64,000 nucleotides of DNA from Tatumella saanichensis (GTDB lineage: Bacteria; Pseudomonadota; Gammaproteobacteria; Enterobacterales; Enterobacteriaceae). The stretch is from NCBI RefSeq assembly GCF_000439375.1, contig NZ_ATMI01000003.1, positions 1 to 64,000 on the forward strand, written 5' to 3'. A program made the position numbers and the translations under genes. Positions within the stretch are counted from its first letter, which is position 1. The number at the start of each line of letters is the position of its first letter. Below, piece by piece: positions 29,471 to 37,595 of this stretch. The notes under the pieces were generated by a model. The model had not been told where the DNA came from, ran no database searches, and saw nothing but the letters and a program-made list of their open reading frames with translations.

Positions 29471-29785
29471 ATGGCGTCTTCACCTTCGGGATTATCGACT
29501 GTAGATAACACAACGGCGCAGGTGCACCACCGCTACAAGCGGGCGGGCGATGTTAATGTCTTTTGCCGTGAGGCCGGCGATCCGAGTTCGCCAGCCCTGC
29601 TGGCAGTCTGGGGAAAGCACGAACCGTTTTTCATGGCCGCAGGCGCTGAGGCCTGGAAGCGCGATATCCCGGATGCAGAGGTAAACTTCTATGATACAGG
29701 CCACTTCGCGCTCGAAACGCATGCGAAAGAGATAGGCGACGATGCTTGGGAATTTCTTGACCGTCATGTCCGTCAGGCGGGTTGA
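29471..29785 (+). pseudogene. alpha/beta hydrolase with internal in-frame deletion
   Basis: The N-terminus (AQVHHRYKRAGDVNVFCREAG) and the C-terminus (WGKHEPFFMAAGAEAWKRD, DTGHFALETHAKEI) match the two ends of alpha/beta hydrolases of about 290 residues. Here they are joined directly after SSPALLAVWG in only 104 codons. Missing are the oxyanion HGFP loop and the GxSxG nucleophile elbow. The C-terminal catalytic His (GHFALE) remains. The deletion is in frame, so a stub protein could be made but cannot be a hydrolase. It was probably the first gene of the operon controlled with the CGNR regulator. Confidence 0.75.
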
Positions 29786-29982
29786 TCCGCTTCAGACGTT
29801 CAGCAGCCCGGAGCCGGGCGAGCAGGAATGGCGGGTGGACTCGCTAAAAGAAACCGGTAGCCACTGTTTTCCCGATGAGAGGCGTGGCTGTCCGAAGCTA
29901 AACAAAAATTTCACATACCACAGGCGCGCTGGTCGGTTGACGATCGAGCCTTAACAGAGCCATTAACAAGAGGACAGGAACA

Positions 29983-30375
29983 ATGCCGTTAACTCATGGT
30001 GTACAACATGTTGGTTTAGCCGTATCAAATCTTGAAGAGAGCGCAGCGTTCTTCACTGATTTACTGGGCTGGCAGGAAGTCAAACGACGTGACGATTATC
30101 CGGCCATCTTCGTGAAAGACGGTGCAGTGATGCTCACACTCTGGAAGACGCAAACGGAAGAACCCGTTCCGTTCAATCGTAAAAACAATGTCGGACTCCA
30201 TCACCTGGCTTTGCAGGTGGAGACTAAAGAGGGCCTTTACCAGATCCTTGAAGTGTTGAAGGCAAATCAGGTTGAAATTGAATTCGAGCCCACCCTGCTC
30301 CGCGAGGGGCAGTCTATGCACATGATGTGCTACGAGCCGAGTGGCATACGGGTTGAATTCTATTACTCAGGTTAA
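29983..30375 (+). CDS. VOC-family protein (glyoxalase/bleomycin-resistance/dioxygenase fold)
   Basis: This is a 130-residue single-domain vicinal-oxygen-chelate protein with two beta-alpha-beta-beta-beta modules. Probable metal ligands are H9 (GVQHVGLAV), a histidine near 76 (LHHLALQV) and a glutamate near 126 (RVEFYYS). Substrate is unknown; such proteins can be glyoxalases, extradiol dioxygenases or antibiotic-binding proteins. It has a clear AGGA ribosome site and lies between the hydrolase remnant and the reductase fusion gene inside the IS1-bounded module. Confidence 0.85.
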   Translation: MPLTHGVQHVGLAVSNLEESAAFFTDLLGWQEVKRRDDYPAIFVKDGAVMLTLWKTQTEEPVPFNRKNNVGLHHLALQVETKEGLYQILEVLKANQVEIEFEPTLLREGQSMHMMCYEPSGIRVEFYYSG

Positions 30376-30696
30376 GTAATTTCTGAGGCCCTGTGCCAGG
30401 GACATTACCTTGATGCCATATCAGGGAGAAGTTCCTGGCGGCTGTTGTCCGGGCTATTACCATCCTGTTAGCCGGATTGCTCACCGCAGGATGGCGGCAA
30501 GGCTGCTCCCCCGCGTGAGCCATGCACTGAGAATGCCGGGGTATGGAATAGTCCGCTTCACGTCCTCGGGCATTCAACAGGTTTTTTGTACCTTCAGTGA
30601 AGGCATTTTTCTCGCTTCAGGTGCCAGAAAATATTTTGCTTCGTCGGAGCGAGTTCTGGTCTTACAGCAACGCTAGACGATCCTAGGAGGTGTCCC
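30376..30696 (+). other. 321-base gap upstream of the reductase fusion gene
   Basis: No supported gene is seen in this gap. It ends with an unusually good ribosome site, AGGAGGT, 7 bases before the ATG of the fusion reductase, which suggests strong translation. The stretch may hold a separate promoter or the trace of a deleted gene. Confidence 0.4.
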
Positions 30697-32709
30697 ATGC
30701 AGCAGACACGCAGTGTCTTTCATAACGGTGAGCGTGCAGTACAGGCACGTGCCGAAGTGCCAGATGAATGGCTTAAGCAGGTGGAGGGCTTTGTGCGCCC
30801 CGAGATGCCTCTGCAACATCGTAACTTCTTTGAAAATCTCCAGATGCTGATTCTGGGACTGCTCGATTCAGACGGCCGGCCGTGGTGCGTTCCGGCTCTC
30901 GGGTCACCAGGATTCCTGGTTTCCCCCACTCCGGACACACTCGAGATCCACCGGGACCCCGTTCTTTCGCAGGAATTCGGCCTGGATCTGTCACCCGGCG
31001 CCAGCGTTGGCGCGCTCGGGATTGACCTGTTCAGCAGACGCCGCAATCGAGTCAATGGCCGGATACAACATGCCTCAGCAGGTGTAATGACCATCATGGT
31101 CGATCAGAGCTTCGGAAACTGTCCGCAGTACATTCAGGCCCGCCAGCTACCTCCTAGCAAGGACGAGCCGGAAGCTGCGAGTCGCCGGCGCGGCAGCATA
31201 ACCGATCCGGCAGTTCGTCGGATTATTGAGGCCGCTGACACTTTCTTTATCGCCTCCCGTGAGGCTGGTTCGCTGGATGGTGGAAGCGCCGGTATCGATG
31301 CCTCGCACCGGGGCGGGCGTCCGGGATTTCTCGGTATAAACGGGAACGGAACGCTCTCCTTTCCCGATTTCTCCGGCAATCGCTTTTTCAACACGCTGGG
31401 CAACATCGAGAATGACGGCCGGGTTGGCCTGTTCGTTCCGGATTTTGAAACGGGTGAGGCAGTGGTGCTCACGGGGCGCGGTTCCGTCGACTGGGATCCC
31501 GACCGTATCAGGTCGTTTGAAGGTGCCGAGCGCATCGTAGACGTGGTACCGGAAGAAATCTGGCATGCCAGTGCCGTGCTGCCGGTTATCGGGCCCGAAT
31601 CCGAGCCGTGGCCCGGACTTGTTGCCACGGGTACCTGGAAAGATGCGCGTCTGACCGCACTCAAAACGGGTGGCTACAGGCGCTTCCGGGTAGCGTCGAA
31701 GATTAAAGAGAGCGATAACATCACCTCTTTCTACCTTACACCTGCAGATGGTGGTTCGGTTGAGATGCATCAGGCGGGACAGTTCCTGCCGGTACGACTT
31801 CGAAGTAATGGTGAGATAATTCAGCGTAGTTACACAATTTCGCAGGGACCAAACGGGCAGAACTATCGCCTCTCGGTCAAGCGAGAAGAATACGGTGTAG
31901 CGTCCCGGCTGCTGCACGACCATTGTGAAGCCGGGGACGTCATCGAGGTAGGGTCACCTGCGGGCAGCTTCGTGCTGGATGACAGCACCCAGCCGATCGT
32001 CATGCTTTCCGGGGGCGTAGGTATAACACCCATGATGGCTATGCTTGATGCGCAGATACTGGCTCTTGAAAAAGGGGCATCCCGGCGCATGGTTTACTTC
32101 GTCCATGCGACACAGAACAGTGCCAGCCAGGCGTTTCGTCTCAAGCTCAGGGCTATGGCCCAAAGATACGACTGGCTTCGTCTCTTCACGACATACAGTG
32201 CTCCCGGCCCGGAGGACAAACTGGGGGATACATACGACACTGAGGCGCGGCTCAGCGTGGATGCTCTCAGCAGGCTGCTACCCTTTGGCGGCTATCAGTT
32301 TTACTTGTGCGGGCCGGAAAGTTTTATGCGATCGCTTTATGCGGGGTTACGGGAAATTGGAGTGGATCCTTCGCATATCCACCATGAATTCTTCGGTGCT
32401 GGCGAGCTCGGTGACCCCGGGGAGGAATTCCCGGCCGCAGTACTCCCTGAGAGTGCACAAGTCACTTTTACCTCATCGGAAGTCCAGGCCGAATGGACGA
32501 GTCAGAGCGGGACTCTTCTGGACGTTGCTGAAGTTGCGGGTCTCAGGCCCGACAACAACTGCCGCTCAGGAAAATGTGGCTCGTGCGCCGCCAAGCTGGT
32601 TTCCGGAAGCGTGCACTACCCACGCCAGCCAGCGATCGCTCCCGCCGACGGCGAAGTGCTGGTTTGCTGTGCTGTTCCTGCGGAAGGGCGCGTAGAAATA
32701 GAACTGTGA
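30697..32709 (+). CDS. three-domain oxidoreductase: FMN split barrel + ferredoxin-NADP reductase-like + [2Fe-2S] ferredoxin
   Basis: The 670-residue protein joins three redox modules. Residues 1 to about 320 form a pyridoxamine-phosphate-oxidase-like FMN split barrel (GFLGINGNGTLSFPDFSGNR). About 330-570 is an FAD/NAD(P) reductase of the FNR type, with RSYTIS (FAD), the GGVGITPMMAML nucleotide site and YLCGPESFM. About 585-670 is a plant-type ferredoxin with CRSGKCGSC and a fourth Cys in VLVCCAVP. Electrons would run from NAD(P)H through FAD to the Fe-S centre or the split-barrel flavin. The physiological substrate is unknown. Codon use looks GC-richer than in core neighbours, suggesting transfer. 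It is intact although its operon neighbours are broken. Confidence 0.88.
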   Translation: MQQTRSVFHNGERAVQARAEVPDEWLKQVEGFVRPEMPLQHRNFFENLQMLILGLLDSDGRPWCVPALGSPGFLVSPTPDTLEIHRDPVLSQEFGLDLSPGASVGALGIDLFSRRRNRVNGRIQHASAGVMTIMVDQSFGNCPQYIQARQLPPSKDEPEAASRRRGSITDPAVRRIIEAADTFFIASREAGSLDGGSAGIDASHRGGRPGFLGINGNGTLSFPDFSGNRFFNTLGNIENDGRVGLFVPDFETGEAVVLTGRGSVDWDPDRIRSFEGAERIVDVVPEEIWHASAVLPVIGPESEPWPGLVATGTWKDARLTALKTGGYRRFRVASKIKESDNITSFYLTPADGGSVEMHQAGQFLPVRLRSNGEIIQRSYTISQGPNGQNYRLSVKREEYGVASRLLHDHCEAGDVIEVGSPAGSFVLDDSTQPIVMLSGGVGITPMMAMLDAQILALEKGASRRMVYFVHATQNSASQAFRLKLRAMAQRYDWLRLFTTYSAPGPEDKLGDTYDTEARLSVDALSRLLPFGGYQFYLCGPESFMRSLYAGLREIGVDPSHIHHEFFGAGELGDPGEEFPAAVLPESAQVTFTSSEVQAEWTSQSGTLLDVAEVAGLRPDNNCRSGKCGSCAAKLVSGSVHYPRQPAIAPADGEVLVCCAVPAEGRVEIEL

Positions 32710-32923
32710 ACGTTTCCGGTTTTTCGGGGGCGGGTTTTGAGCTAGTCGGGCAGCCCCGCCTGACTCACTCAGGCTGTGGCAGTTTTCCTCTGTCCATTTT
32801 GTGTGGTATCGGCACAGGACGCGGGCTGGCCACGTTTTTACATACCCTGAACCGAAAGCGACAGCACGCCGGCGGCCGGATTTTACCCAACAGGCTCCGT
32901 AATCCGGCGGCTTTGAATCCCCC

Positions 32924-33142
32924 TCAGACGGCCAGCGACCTTGCACGCAATTCGTCATTCAGGATCCGATCATTCTCGCCGTAGTCGACCGGGCTGTCGA
33001 TTACGTGAACGCCTAGGGTCTTAATGCAGTGTTCCAGCAGGGGGAGCAGGGCTCCGGCGCTTTCAAAACGGTAACCACTGGCGCCGTACGCTTCTGCATA
33101 TTTCACAAAATCCGGGTTGCCGTAGCCCACACCGAATTCGGG
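32924..33142 (-). pseudogene. alsS: acetolactate synthase (AlsS-type) C-terminal fragment
   Basis: The last 72 or so codons of a thiamine-diphosphate enzyme remain: FGVGYGNPDFVKYAEAYG, then HVIDSPVDYGENDRIL and a stop. This is the C-terminus of catabolic acetolactate synthases, which condense two pyruvates on the way to acetoin. The gene is cut at 33142, exactly where the IS1-type element begins. The remaining 480 or so codons are not found on the other side of the IS1, so this is insertion plus deletion, not simple interruption. Confidence 0.8.
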
Positions 33143-33157
33143 GGTAATGACTCCAAT

Positions 33158-33560
33158 TTATTGATAGTGATTTATTGTCATGTAGTACCCGATGACTTTT
33201 TCATGCAGTTCAACTGATTTTGAAAATGACAGAGACTTCCTTCCTAGCCTTGCCAGATTCTGCCTGAGATTCAGGTTATACCGCTTAATTCTTTTTGTGT
33301 AACGATTACGGATGACGTGAAATTTATCCTCCAGGCGTGACTCATACAACGGTCGTCCATCCGTCATCCAGACTACTACGTCAAAAGGCGACAGCAGCGT
33401 CAGAAACTGCTCCAGGGTTGCTATCGTCCGCTCACCGAAAACGTGGCTACATCGCACCTGCGTACCCTGTTGTAGGCATAAAACCACCAACGCTGGCGTG
33501 ATTTAGAGCCGATGTAGCCCCCATTGTTCATCCATTTCTGCGCAGACAATTACATCACTG
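33158..33560 (-). pseudogene. insB: IS1 InsB transposase, frameshifted
   Basis: The intact part covers [28 protein letters not shown] and [19 protein letters not shown] to HYQ. Upstream, [22 protein letters not shown] is in a different frame. The break is a run of five G on the coding strand (33518-33522 as C), where one fewer G restores the frame. A second shift lies before HVFGER. It is not functional. Confidence 0.85.
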
Positions 33561-33848
33561 CTCGGATGTATCCGTGAGGTTACTGAAAGGGGCTTGCATT
33601 TTTTTAAATGCCGGAAAGTAGTGTTTCAGACCAATGAAAATAATGTATGCACTGGCTCGACATCCAACGCCATTCATTACCATATCAATGATTTTCTGGT
33701 GTGTACCGTGTTGGGAGGCTGTATAGGTGAAAGTGAGTTGCCATGTCTTACGACACTGCTTGCAGAGATAGTGCTGATGACCGGCAGTACTTTTACCGTT
33801 ACGGACAACGCCCTCAGTCCCAGCACAACGCACAGAAATGGAAGCCAC
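33555..33848 (-). pseudogene. insA: IS1 InsA, decayed C-terminus
   Basis: InsA is the IS1 DNA-binding protein. The frame begins [13 protein letters not shown] and keeps [20 protein letters not shown] and [18 protein letters not shown]. After that the usual short tail (GVGLNTVLRHLKNS) is replaced by a shifted, unrelated sequence. Three of the four zinc-knuckle cysteines are visible. Confidence 0.75.
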
Positions 33849-34016
33849 AGAAGTACCTCGTAAACACCATCATATGCTAACTCAATAAGTTGGTAGCATT
33901 ACCCGGAATTCAGAGGGAGATTGGTTTGGATAAATACCGTCAGTGATATAATTTATATCGCTTATTAACTATCCGATTTTATTATTCAAATAGCCCGAAT
34001 ACGAGCTGCCTTGTGA

Positions 34017-34334
34017 TTAGGCAAGCACGACTTTTACGCTGCCCGGTGTCAGGCGCGGCTTTCCGACTACAATTTTCACATCGCGTCCTAGGCTAGTCAG
34101 GCATTCCATCATTTTAGCTTCACTGATGCCGCGGAATTGTCCACTCAGCATGTTGGAGAGCTTGGGTTGTGTCATTCCCAGCAGTTTTGCAGCTTGTTGT
34201 TGTGTCAGTTGACGGCTTTTGATGATATTACCAATAGCGGTGGCAAGTTGGGCTTTGACCCGCATTTCTTCGGCATCGTTCCTGCCGAGATCGGCATAAA
34301 CGGTGCCGCTGCTGACTTCAATATCATCGCTCAT
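34017..34334 (-). CDS. XRE-family antitoxin (HigA-type)
   Basis: This is a 105-residue helix-turn-helix protein whose HTH is LTQQQAAKLLGMTQPKLSNM at about 50-70. It belongs to the XRE antitoxins paired with Gp49/HigB-type toxins. ATG 34334 (MSDDIEVSSGT) has an AAGGAG site 7 bases upstream, so it is preferred over the ATG at 34352. It overlaps the end of the original toxin frame by 11 bases, the usual toxin-first arrangement. It should neutralise the toxin and repress the promoter at the palindrome upstream. Confidence 0.85.
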   Translation of the reverse strand: MSDDIEVSSGTVYADLGRNDAEEMRVKAQLATAIGNIIKSRQLTQQQAAKLLGMTQPKLSNMLSGQFRGISEAKMMECLTSLGRDVKIVVGKPRLTPGSVKVVLA

Positions 34335-34680
34335 AGTATGCTCCTTTGGCATGGTTTTCTGCGGCCTTCAGCCTTTCACTGATTTTATCCCTATCGGGCT
34401 TTGGTGTGGCAATTCCCGATAACGCCTTTTTCTAGAATGCGTGTAACACGTAAATGGCATTACCAAACTTAACGGTATATACCGCCCGATACGTATCACC
34501 GAGAAAGTCTTCTACTACCTCGAGTACACCAGCGCCACCAAATCCTTTGAGTGGCTTGGTCTGGGAATGTTTACCGCCTTGCTGCACCAGATACAGGGCA
34601 TAGCCAAAAATATCCTGTATATCGTCGGGCAATGATTGAAGATCTTTCTTACTACTACCGACCCAATGCAGTGGCTTCAT
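34324..34680 (-). pseudogene. Gp49/HigB-family toxin with nonsense codon
   Basis: The frame starts MKPLHWVGSSKKDLQSLP and matches the RelE/Gp49-like mRNA-cleaving toxins. It is stopped by TAG at 34432-34434 after YVLHAF, where the family has glutamine (CAG). Beyond the stop the same frame continues with GIATPKPDRDKISERLKAA to a natural TGA at 34324, giving a predicted full length of 118. The lost 36 residues include the conserved basic KPDRDKI segment, so the toxin is probably inactive while the antitoxin is intact. Confidence 0.85.
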
Positions 34681-34701
34681 CCGTGTTATCCCTGCGCTAG
34701 A

Positions 34702-34721
34702 TTATACCTATATGGGTATAA
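34702..34721 (-). promoter_or_regulatory. toxin-antitoxin operator
   Basis: TTATACC (34702-34708) and GGTATAA (34715-34721) form a perfect inverted repeat with a 6-base spacer, 22 bases upstream of the toxin start. This is the place and form expected for autoregulation by the antitoxin. Confidence 0.65.
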
Positions 34722-34739
34722 AATATCATGGCGGATGGT

Positions 34740-35109
34740 CAATGTATAGCCAAACTGTGAGAGGAATATCTTGGGTGTGTTTATGCCGTTAGCTCCCCAG
34801 GATATCCCGCGCAGCTAAGCGTAGTGCGGCTCCTGTTATCCGAATTGAGTGGTTGCACAGAGTCGCTCAGTCGATACTGTTAAAGAGTACCCCTTTTGAC
34901 CCTCTGGTTTCAGACTACCAGCACGGGTTAAGTCACAGGTAATGACCCATTTAATTAATAACGCCCTAAACGTGAGGTTTAGCGACTTACCCCGTATGGA
35001 TATAAAGGTGGCATCCATAAGAAATCCCTATGGCATTTCGCGTAGTGGATCGGTGGTGGCTATGTTATCAACTGTCTGTCGTTAAAAGCATTTACCGGTC
35101 TCTGGGAGA
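34740..35109. other. 370-base gap with no recognised gene
   Basis: On the minus strand a 60-codon frame (34836-35018) begins MDATFISIRGKSLNLTFRAL. Upstream in the same frame, past a stop, lies IATTDPLREMP. It looks like a piece of a decayed gene but is not recognised. The rightmost 60 bases should contain the promoter of the binding-protein gene that follows. Confidence 0.35.
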
Positions 35110-35115
35110 ATGAAA

Positions 35116-35886
35116 ATGAAAAAAGGTCTGACGCTGAGTCTGTTATTGTCAGTGGGGGCATTCAGCCATTTATCTTATGCTGAGCAGACCCTGAGTTTTG
35201 GTGTGGATCCGACTTTCCCGCCGTTTGAATCTAAGGCTGCTGATGGCTCCTTACAGGGCTTTGATATTGAACTAGGGAATGCGATCTGCGCCCAGGCCAA
35301 AGTAAAATGTCAGTGGGTGCAATTAGGCTTTGATGGCAGTATTCCTGCGCTGCAAGCCAAAAAGTTTGATGCCATTCTTTCTGCCATGTCGATGACGGAG
35401 AAGCGTCGTCAGCAGGTCGATTTCAGTAATATGATTTACAGTACCCCCAGCGCAGTGTTAGCTCCGGCCACTAGCCCGATCAGTACCGATATTCGCAGCC
35501 TGCGTGGCAAAACCATTGGTGTGGCTCAAGGCACTATTCAAGAAAGCTATGCTCAATCGCAATGGGCGTCTCAGGGTGTGAATATTGTTTCATATCCGAA
35601 TCAGATGGACGTTTATCCTGATCTGGTGGCGGGGCGTCTGGACGCTAGCGTTGCCAATGCGGTGTCAGCACAACAGGGTTTCCTGAAATCACCGGAGGGT
35701 AAAGGGTTTGTGATTAAACAAATGTTGAATAATAAAGCCATTCTCGGGGCCGGGGTGGGCATCGCGGTACGGAAAGGGGATAGCGAACATCTTAACTTGA
35801 TCAATACCGCGCTGGCAGAAATTCATGCCAATGGCACCTACGATAAGCTTGAGAAAAAGTACTTCGCTTTTAAGGTCTATCCTTAA
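35116..35886 (+). CDS. ABC transporter periplasmic amino-acid-binding protein (SBP_bac_3, ArgT/HisJ-like)
   Basis: The 256-residue protein has a signal peptide of about 22 residues (LTLSLLLSVGAFSHLSYA) and the family-3 binding fold (TLSFGVDPTFPPFESKAADG, GFDIELGNAICAQAKVKC). This resembles the lysine/arginine/ornithine and histidine binding proteins. GGGAGA abuts an ATG at 35110, so the ATG at 35116 with proper spacing is the better start. No permease or ATPase is nearby, so it would have to use a transporter encoded elsewhere. The ligand is not proven. Confidence 0.88.
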   Translation: MKKGLTLSLLLSVGAFSHLSYAEQTLSFGVDPTFPPFESKAADGSLQGFDIELGNAICAQAKVKCQWVQLGFDGSIPALQAKKFDAILSAMSMTEKRRQQVDFSNMIYSTPSAVLAPATSPISTDIRSLRGKTIGVAQGTIQESYAQSQWASQGVNIVSYPNQMDVYPDLVAGRLDASVANAVSAQQGFLKSPEGKGFVIKQMLNNKAILGAGVGIAVRKGDSEHLNLINTALAEIHANGTYDKLEKKYFAFKVYP

Positions 35887-35894
35887 TAGGACAT

Positions 35895-35923
35895 CCCGTC
35901 TCTGTCCAGTAGGTGGAGACGGG
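35895..35923. terminator. hairpin between convergent genes
   Basis: CCCGTCTC (35895-35902) pairs with GAGACGGG (35916-35923) around a 13-base loop. It lies between the binding-protein gene and the convergent GntR gene. No T-tract is present. Confidence 0.5.
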
Positions 35924-35944
35924 CCGACTTGGTTAAGTTTCGGG

Positions 35945-36616
35945 TTAGAGAGAGAGCAGAGCTTTCTTAAAGGATAATGTATGACGTCGGGCAGCAGTGA
36001 CGCACTGTTGTTGATCTCTGCCGGCAAGGGCATCAATGATCGCATTATGTTCTGCCACGACCTCCTGAATATGCCCAGCATTGGACAGTGTTTTTGCCCA
36101 AAATCGCTGTGCCTGTGCATGGATGACATCAAGTAGTTCTGCCAGCCTTTGATTTCCAGCAATGTCAGCCAGTTGCTGATGAAAACGTTGATCCAGCAAC
36201 ATTAATGTTTCTCTGTCTGCCGTGTTTCCCGCCACGGCTATCTGCTGATTCAACTCGCGCAACTGTCGGATCGAGCGATCACTGACTTTTCCTGCTGCGA
36301 GCTGCATGCAGAGAGCTTCATTGACCAGACGTACTTCAATTAACTCTAAGGCATCATCCATGGAGAGTGGGGAAACCATAACGCCTTTGCGTGGCAGAAT
36401 TTTTAGCAGTCCTTCGGTGGCTAACCGGTGTATGGCCTGATTTATCGGTGTACGGCCCAGTTGTAAATCTTCCATCACCGCCGCGGTGTTCAGATACTCT
36501 CCGGGTTTGTATTGGAGTGTAATGAGCCGGTGCCTGAACATTCGGTAGGCCTGTTCGTTTAGAGAAACTTTACTTTTTAGCGGGCGGTTATCCGTAGTGA
36601 TCCATGTTTGGCTCAT
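35945..36616 (-). CDS. GntR-family transcriptional regulator (FadR/FCD subfamily)
   Basis: A winged helix near the N-terminus (LNEQAYRMFRHRLITLQYKPGEYLN, with LGRTPINQAIHRLATEG as the recognition part) is followed by an all-helical FCD effector domain. In that domain R, D/E and H residues (LLDQRFHQQLADIAGN, EHNAIIDAL, RRH) usually hold a metal and a carboxylate ligand. ATG 36616 (MSQTWITTDNRP) is chosen; 17 extra codons upstream are unlikely. It is divergent from a DUF2848 gene, with a 16-bp palindrome between, so it probably regulates that cluster. Confidence 0.85.
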   Translation of the reverse strand: MSQTWITTDNRPLKSKVSLNEQAYRMFRHRLITLQYKPGEYLNTAAVMEDLQLGRTPINQAIHRLATEGLLKILPRKGVMVSPLSMDDALELIEVRLVNEALCMQLAAGKVSDRSIRQLRELNQQIAVAGNTADRETLMLLDQRFHQQLADIAGNQRLAELLDVIHAQAQRFWAKTLSNAGHIQEVVAEHNAIIDALAGRDQQQCVTAARRHTLSFKKALLSL

Positions 36617-36689
36617 CGATTGATCCCGTTTTCTGTTGATATCCCATATTACCTTACATTCTGGCATGAAAATCGCTTATTTAATATGC

Positions 36690-36705
36690 CAGTGAAATTT
36701 CACTG
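36690..36705. promoter_or_regulatory. 16-bp palindrome, probable GntR operator
   Basis: CAGTGAAATTTCACTG is a perfect palindrome centred in the gap between the GntR regulator and the DUF2848 gene, 25 bases before the latter's ATG. This is a natural operator position for both promoters. Confidence 0.65.
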
Positions 36706-36729
36706 TATTTTCAATTGTAGGGGAAAGCG

Positions 36730-37410
36730 ATGCAATTACAGTTCGAGATCAGTACAGAACAGGACTCAACGATGACTGTAGAGGTTAACCACCTGGTGAT
36801 TGCGGGTTGGGCTGGCCGAGATAAAGACGCAGTGATGCACCATATTAGGGAGCTTGAGGCCTTGGGTGTGCCCGCTCCTGGTGCAGTGCCGTTGTTTTAC
36901 CGAGTGGCAGCGCAGCAGCTGACTCAGGACGGTGTCCTGGAAGTGGTTGGTGAGCAAACATCTGGAGAAGCCGAACCGTTTATCTTCTTTACCCAAGGTG
37001 AGTGGTGGGTATCACTGGCCTCTGATCATACCGACAGGCAGCTTGAAACGGTCAGTGTGGCGCTGTCTAAACAGGTTTGTATCAAACCTGTGGCGGCCAT
37101 GGCATGGCGAATGAGTGAGGTGCTTGAGCATTGGGATAGCTTACAGTTGTCCTCACAGATCAAAGAACAGGGTGAGTGGGTAAACTATCAGCAGGGCACA
37201 CTGGCAGCATTACTGCCACCGGGCGACCTGATCGAACGTTATTCTGCTATCAAAGAAGCCGGAGAGGGACTCGCCATTTCATGTGGGACATTAGCTGCCC
37301 TTGGCGGGATCCGACCCGCTAACGAATTTCGGATGGAATTATATGATCCGGTACTGAAGCGCACGATTTCTCACCAGTACACCACTGAGTGTCTACCGGT
37401 AGTGGCCTAA
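36730..37410 (+). CDS. DUF2848 family protein
   Basis: The 226-residue protein has the DUF2848 hallmarks LVIAGWAGRDKDAVMHHIREL, FYRVAAQQLT and the SDHTDR motif followed by SKQVC. The fold is thought to resemble fumarylacetoacetate hydrolase enzymes, but no reaction is established. It has a good ribosome site (GGGGAAAG). With the divergent FadR-type regulator and the MHS transporter downstream it looks like part of a small carboxylate or amide utilisation cluster; that role is inference. Confidence 0.85.
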   Translation: MQLQFEISTEQDSTMTVEVNHLVIAGWAGRDKDAVMHHIRELEALGVPAPGAVPLFYRVAAQQLTQDGVLEVVGEQTSGEAEPFIFFTQGEWWVSLASDHTDRQLETVSVALSKQVCIKPVAAMAWRMSEVLEHWDSLQLSSQIKEQGEWVNYQQGTLAALLPPGDLIERYSAIKEAGEGLAISCGTLAALGGIRPANEFRMELYDPVLKRTISHQYTTECLPVVA

Positions 37411-37595
37411 TAACCGCAAAGCTCTCCATCATCAGATCAGTGAGTAGCAACTCGAGCCTTCACCAGGGCAAGCCACTGTCATAACACATCGCCCACAGAG
37501 GCAGCAGGACAGTTTACCAGCATGATGCTTGAGGTCGGACGATGTTTACCGTCTCAGCAGGGTATTCAGACCACTTATTTAGGGGGCGATTTCTG

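Larger units (their letters stand above)
33143..33903 (-). mobile_element. IS1-type element, complete but decayed
   Basis: The 761-bp element is bounded by GGTAATGACTCCAATTTATT at 33143 and the complement of GGTAATGCTACCAACTTATT ending at 33903. These are IS1-like termini (IS1 is 768 bp). It carries insA and insB, both damaged. Flanks contain GAATTC on both sides, but with no exact 8-9-base duplication. Its right (insB) end faces the cargo module, in mirror image to the fragment at 28448-28693. Confidence 0.9.

Noticed and set aside
29742-29954. 70-codon ORF after the hydrolase remnant
   Set aside because: Overlaps the hydrolase 3' end in another frame, with no domain and no ribosome site.
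31147-31923. 258-codon minus-strand ORF inside the reductase fusion gene
   Set aside because: Long antisense frame explained by GC-rich codon use; the plus-strand product has clear domains.
33134-33912. target-site duplication of the right IS1-type element
   Set aside because: Both flanks contain GAATTC, but at different distances from the ends and not as an exact 8-9-base repeat.
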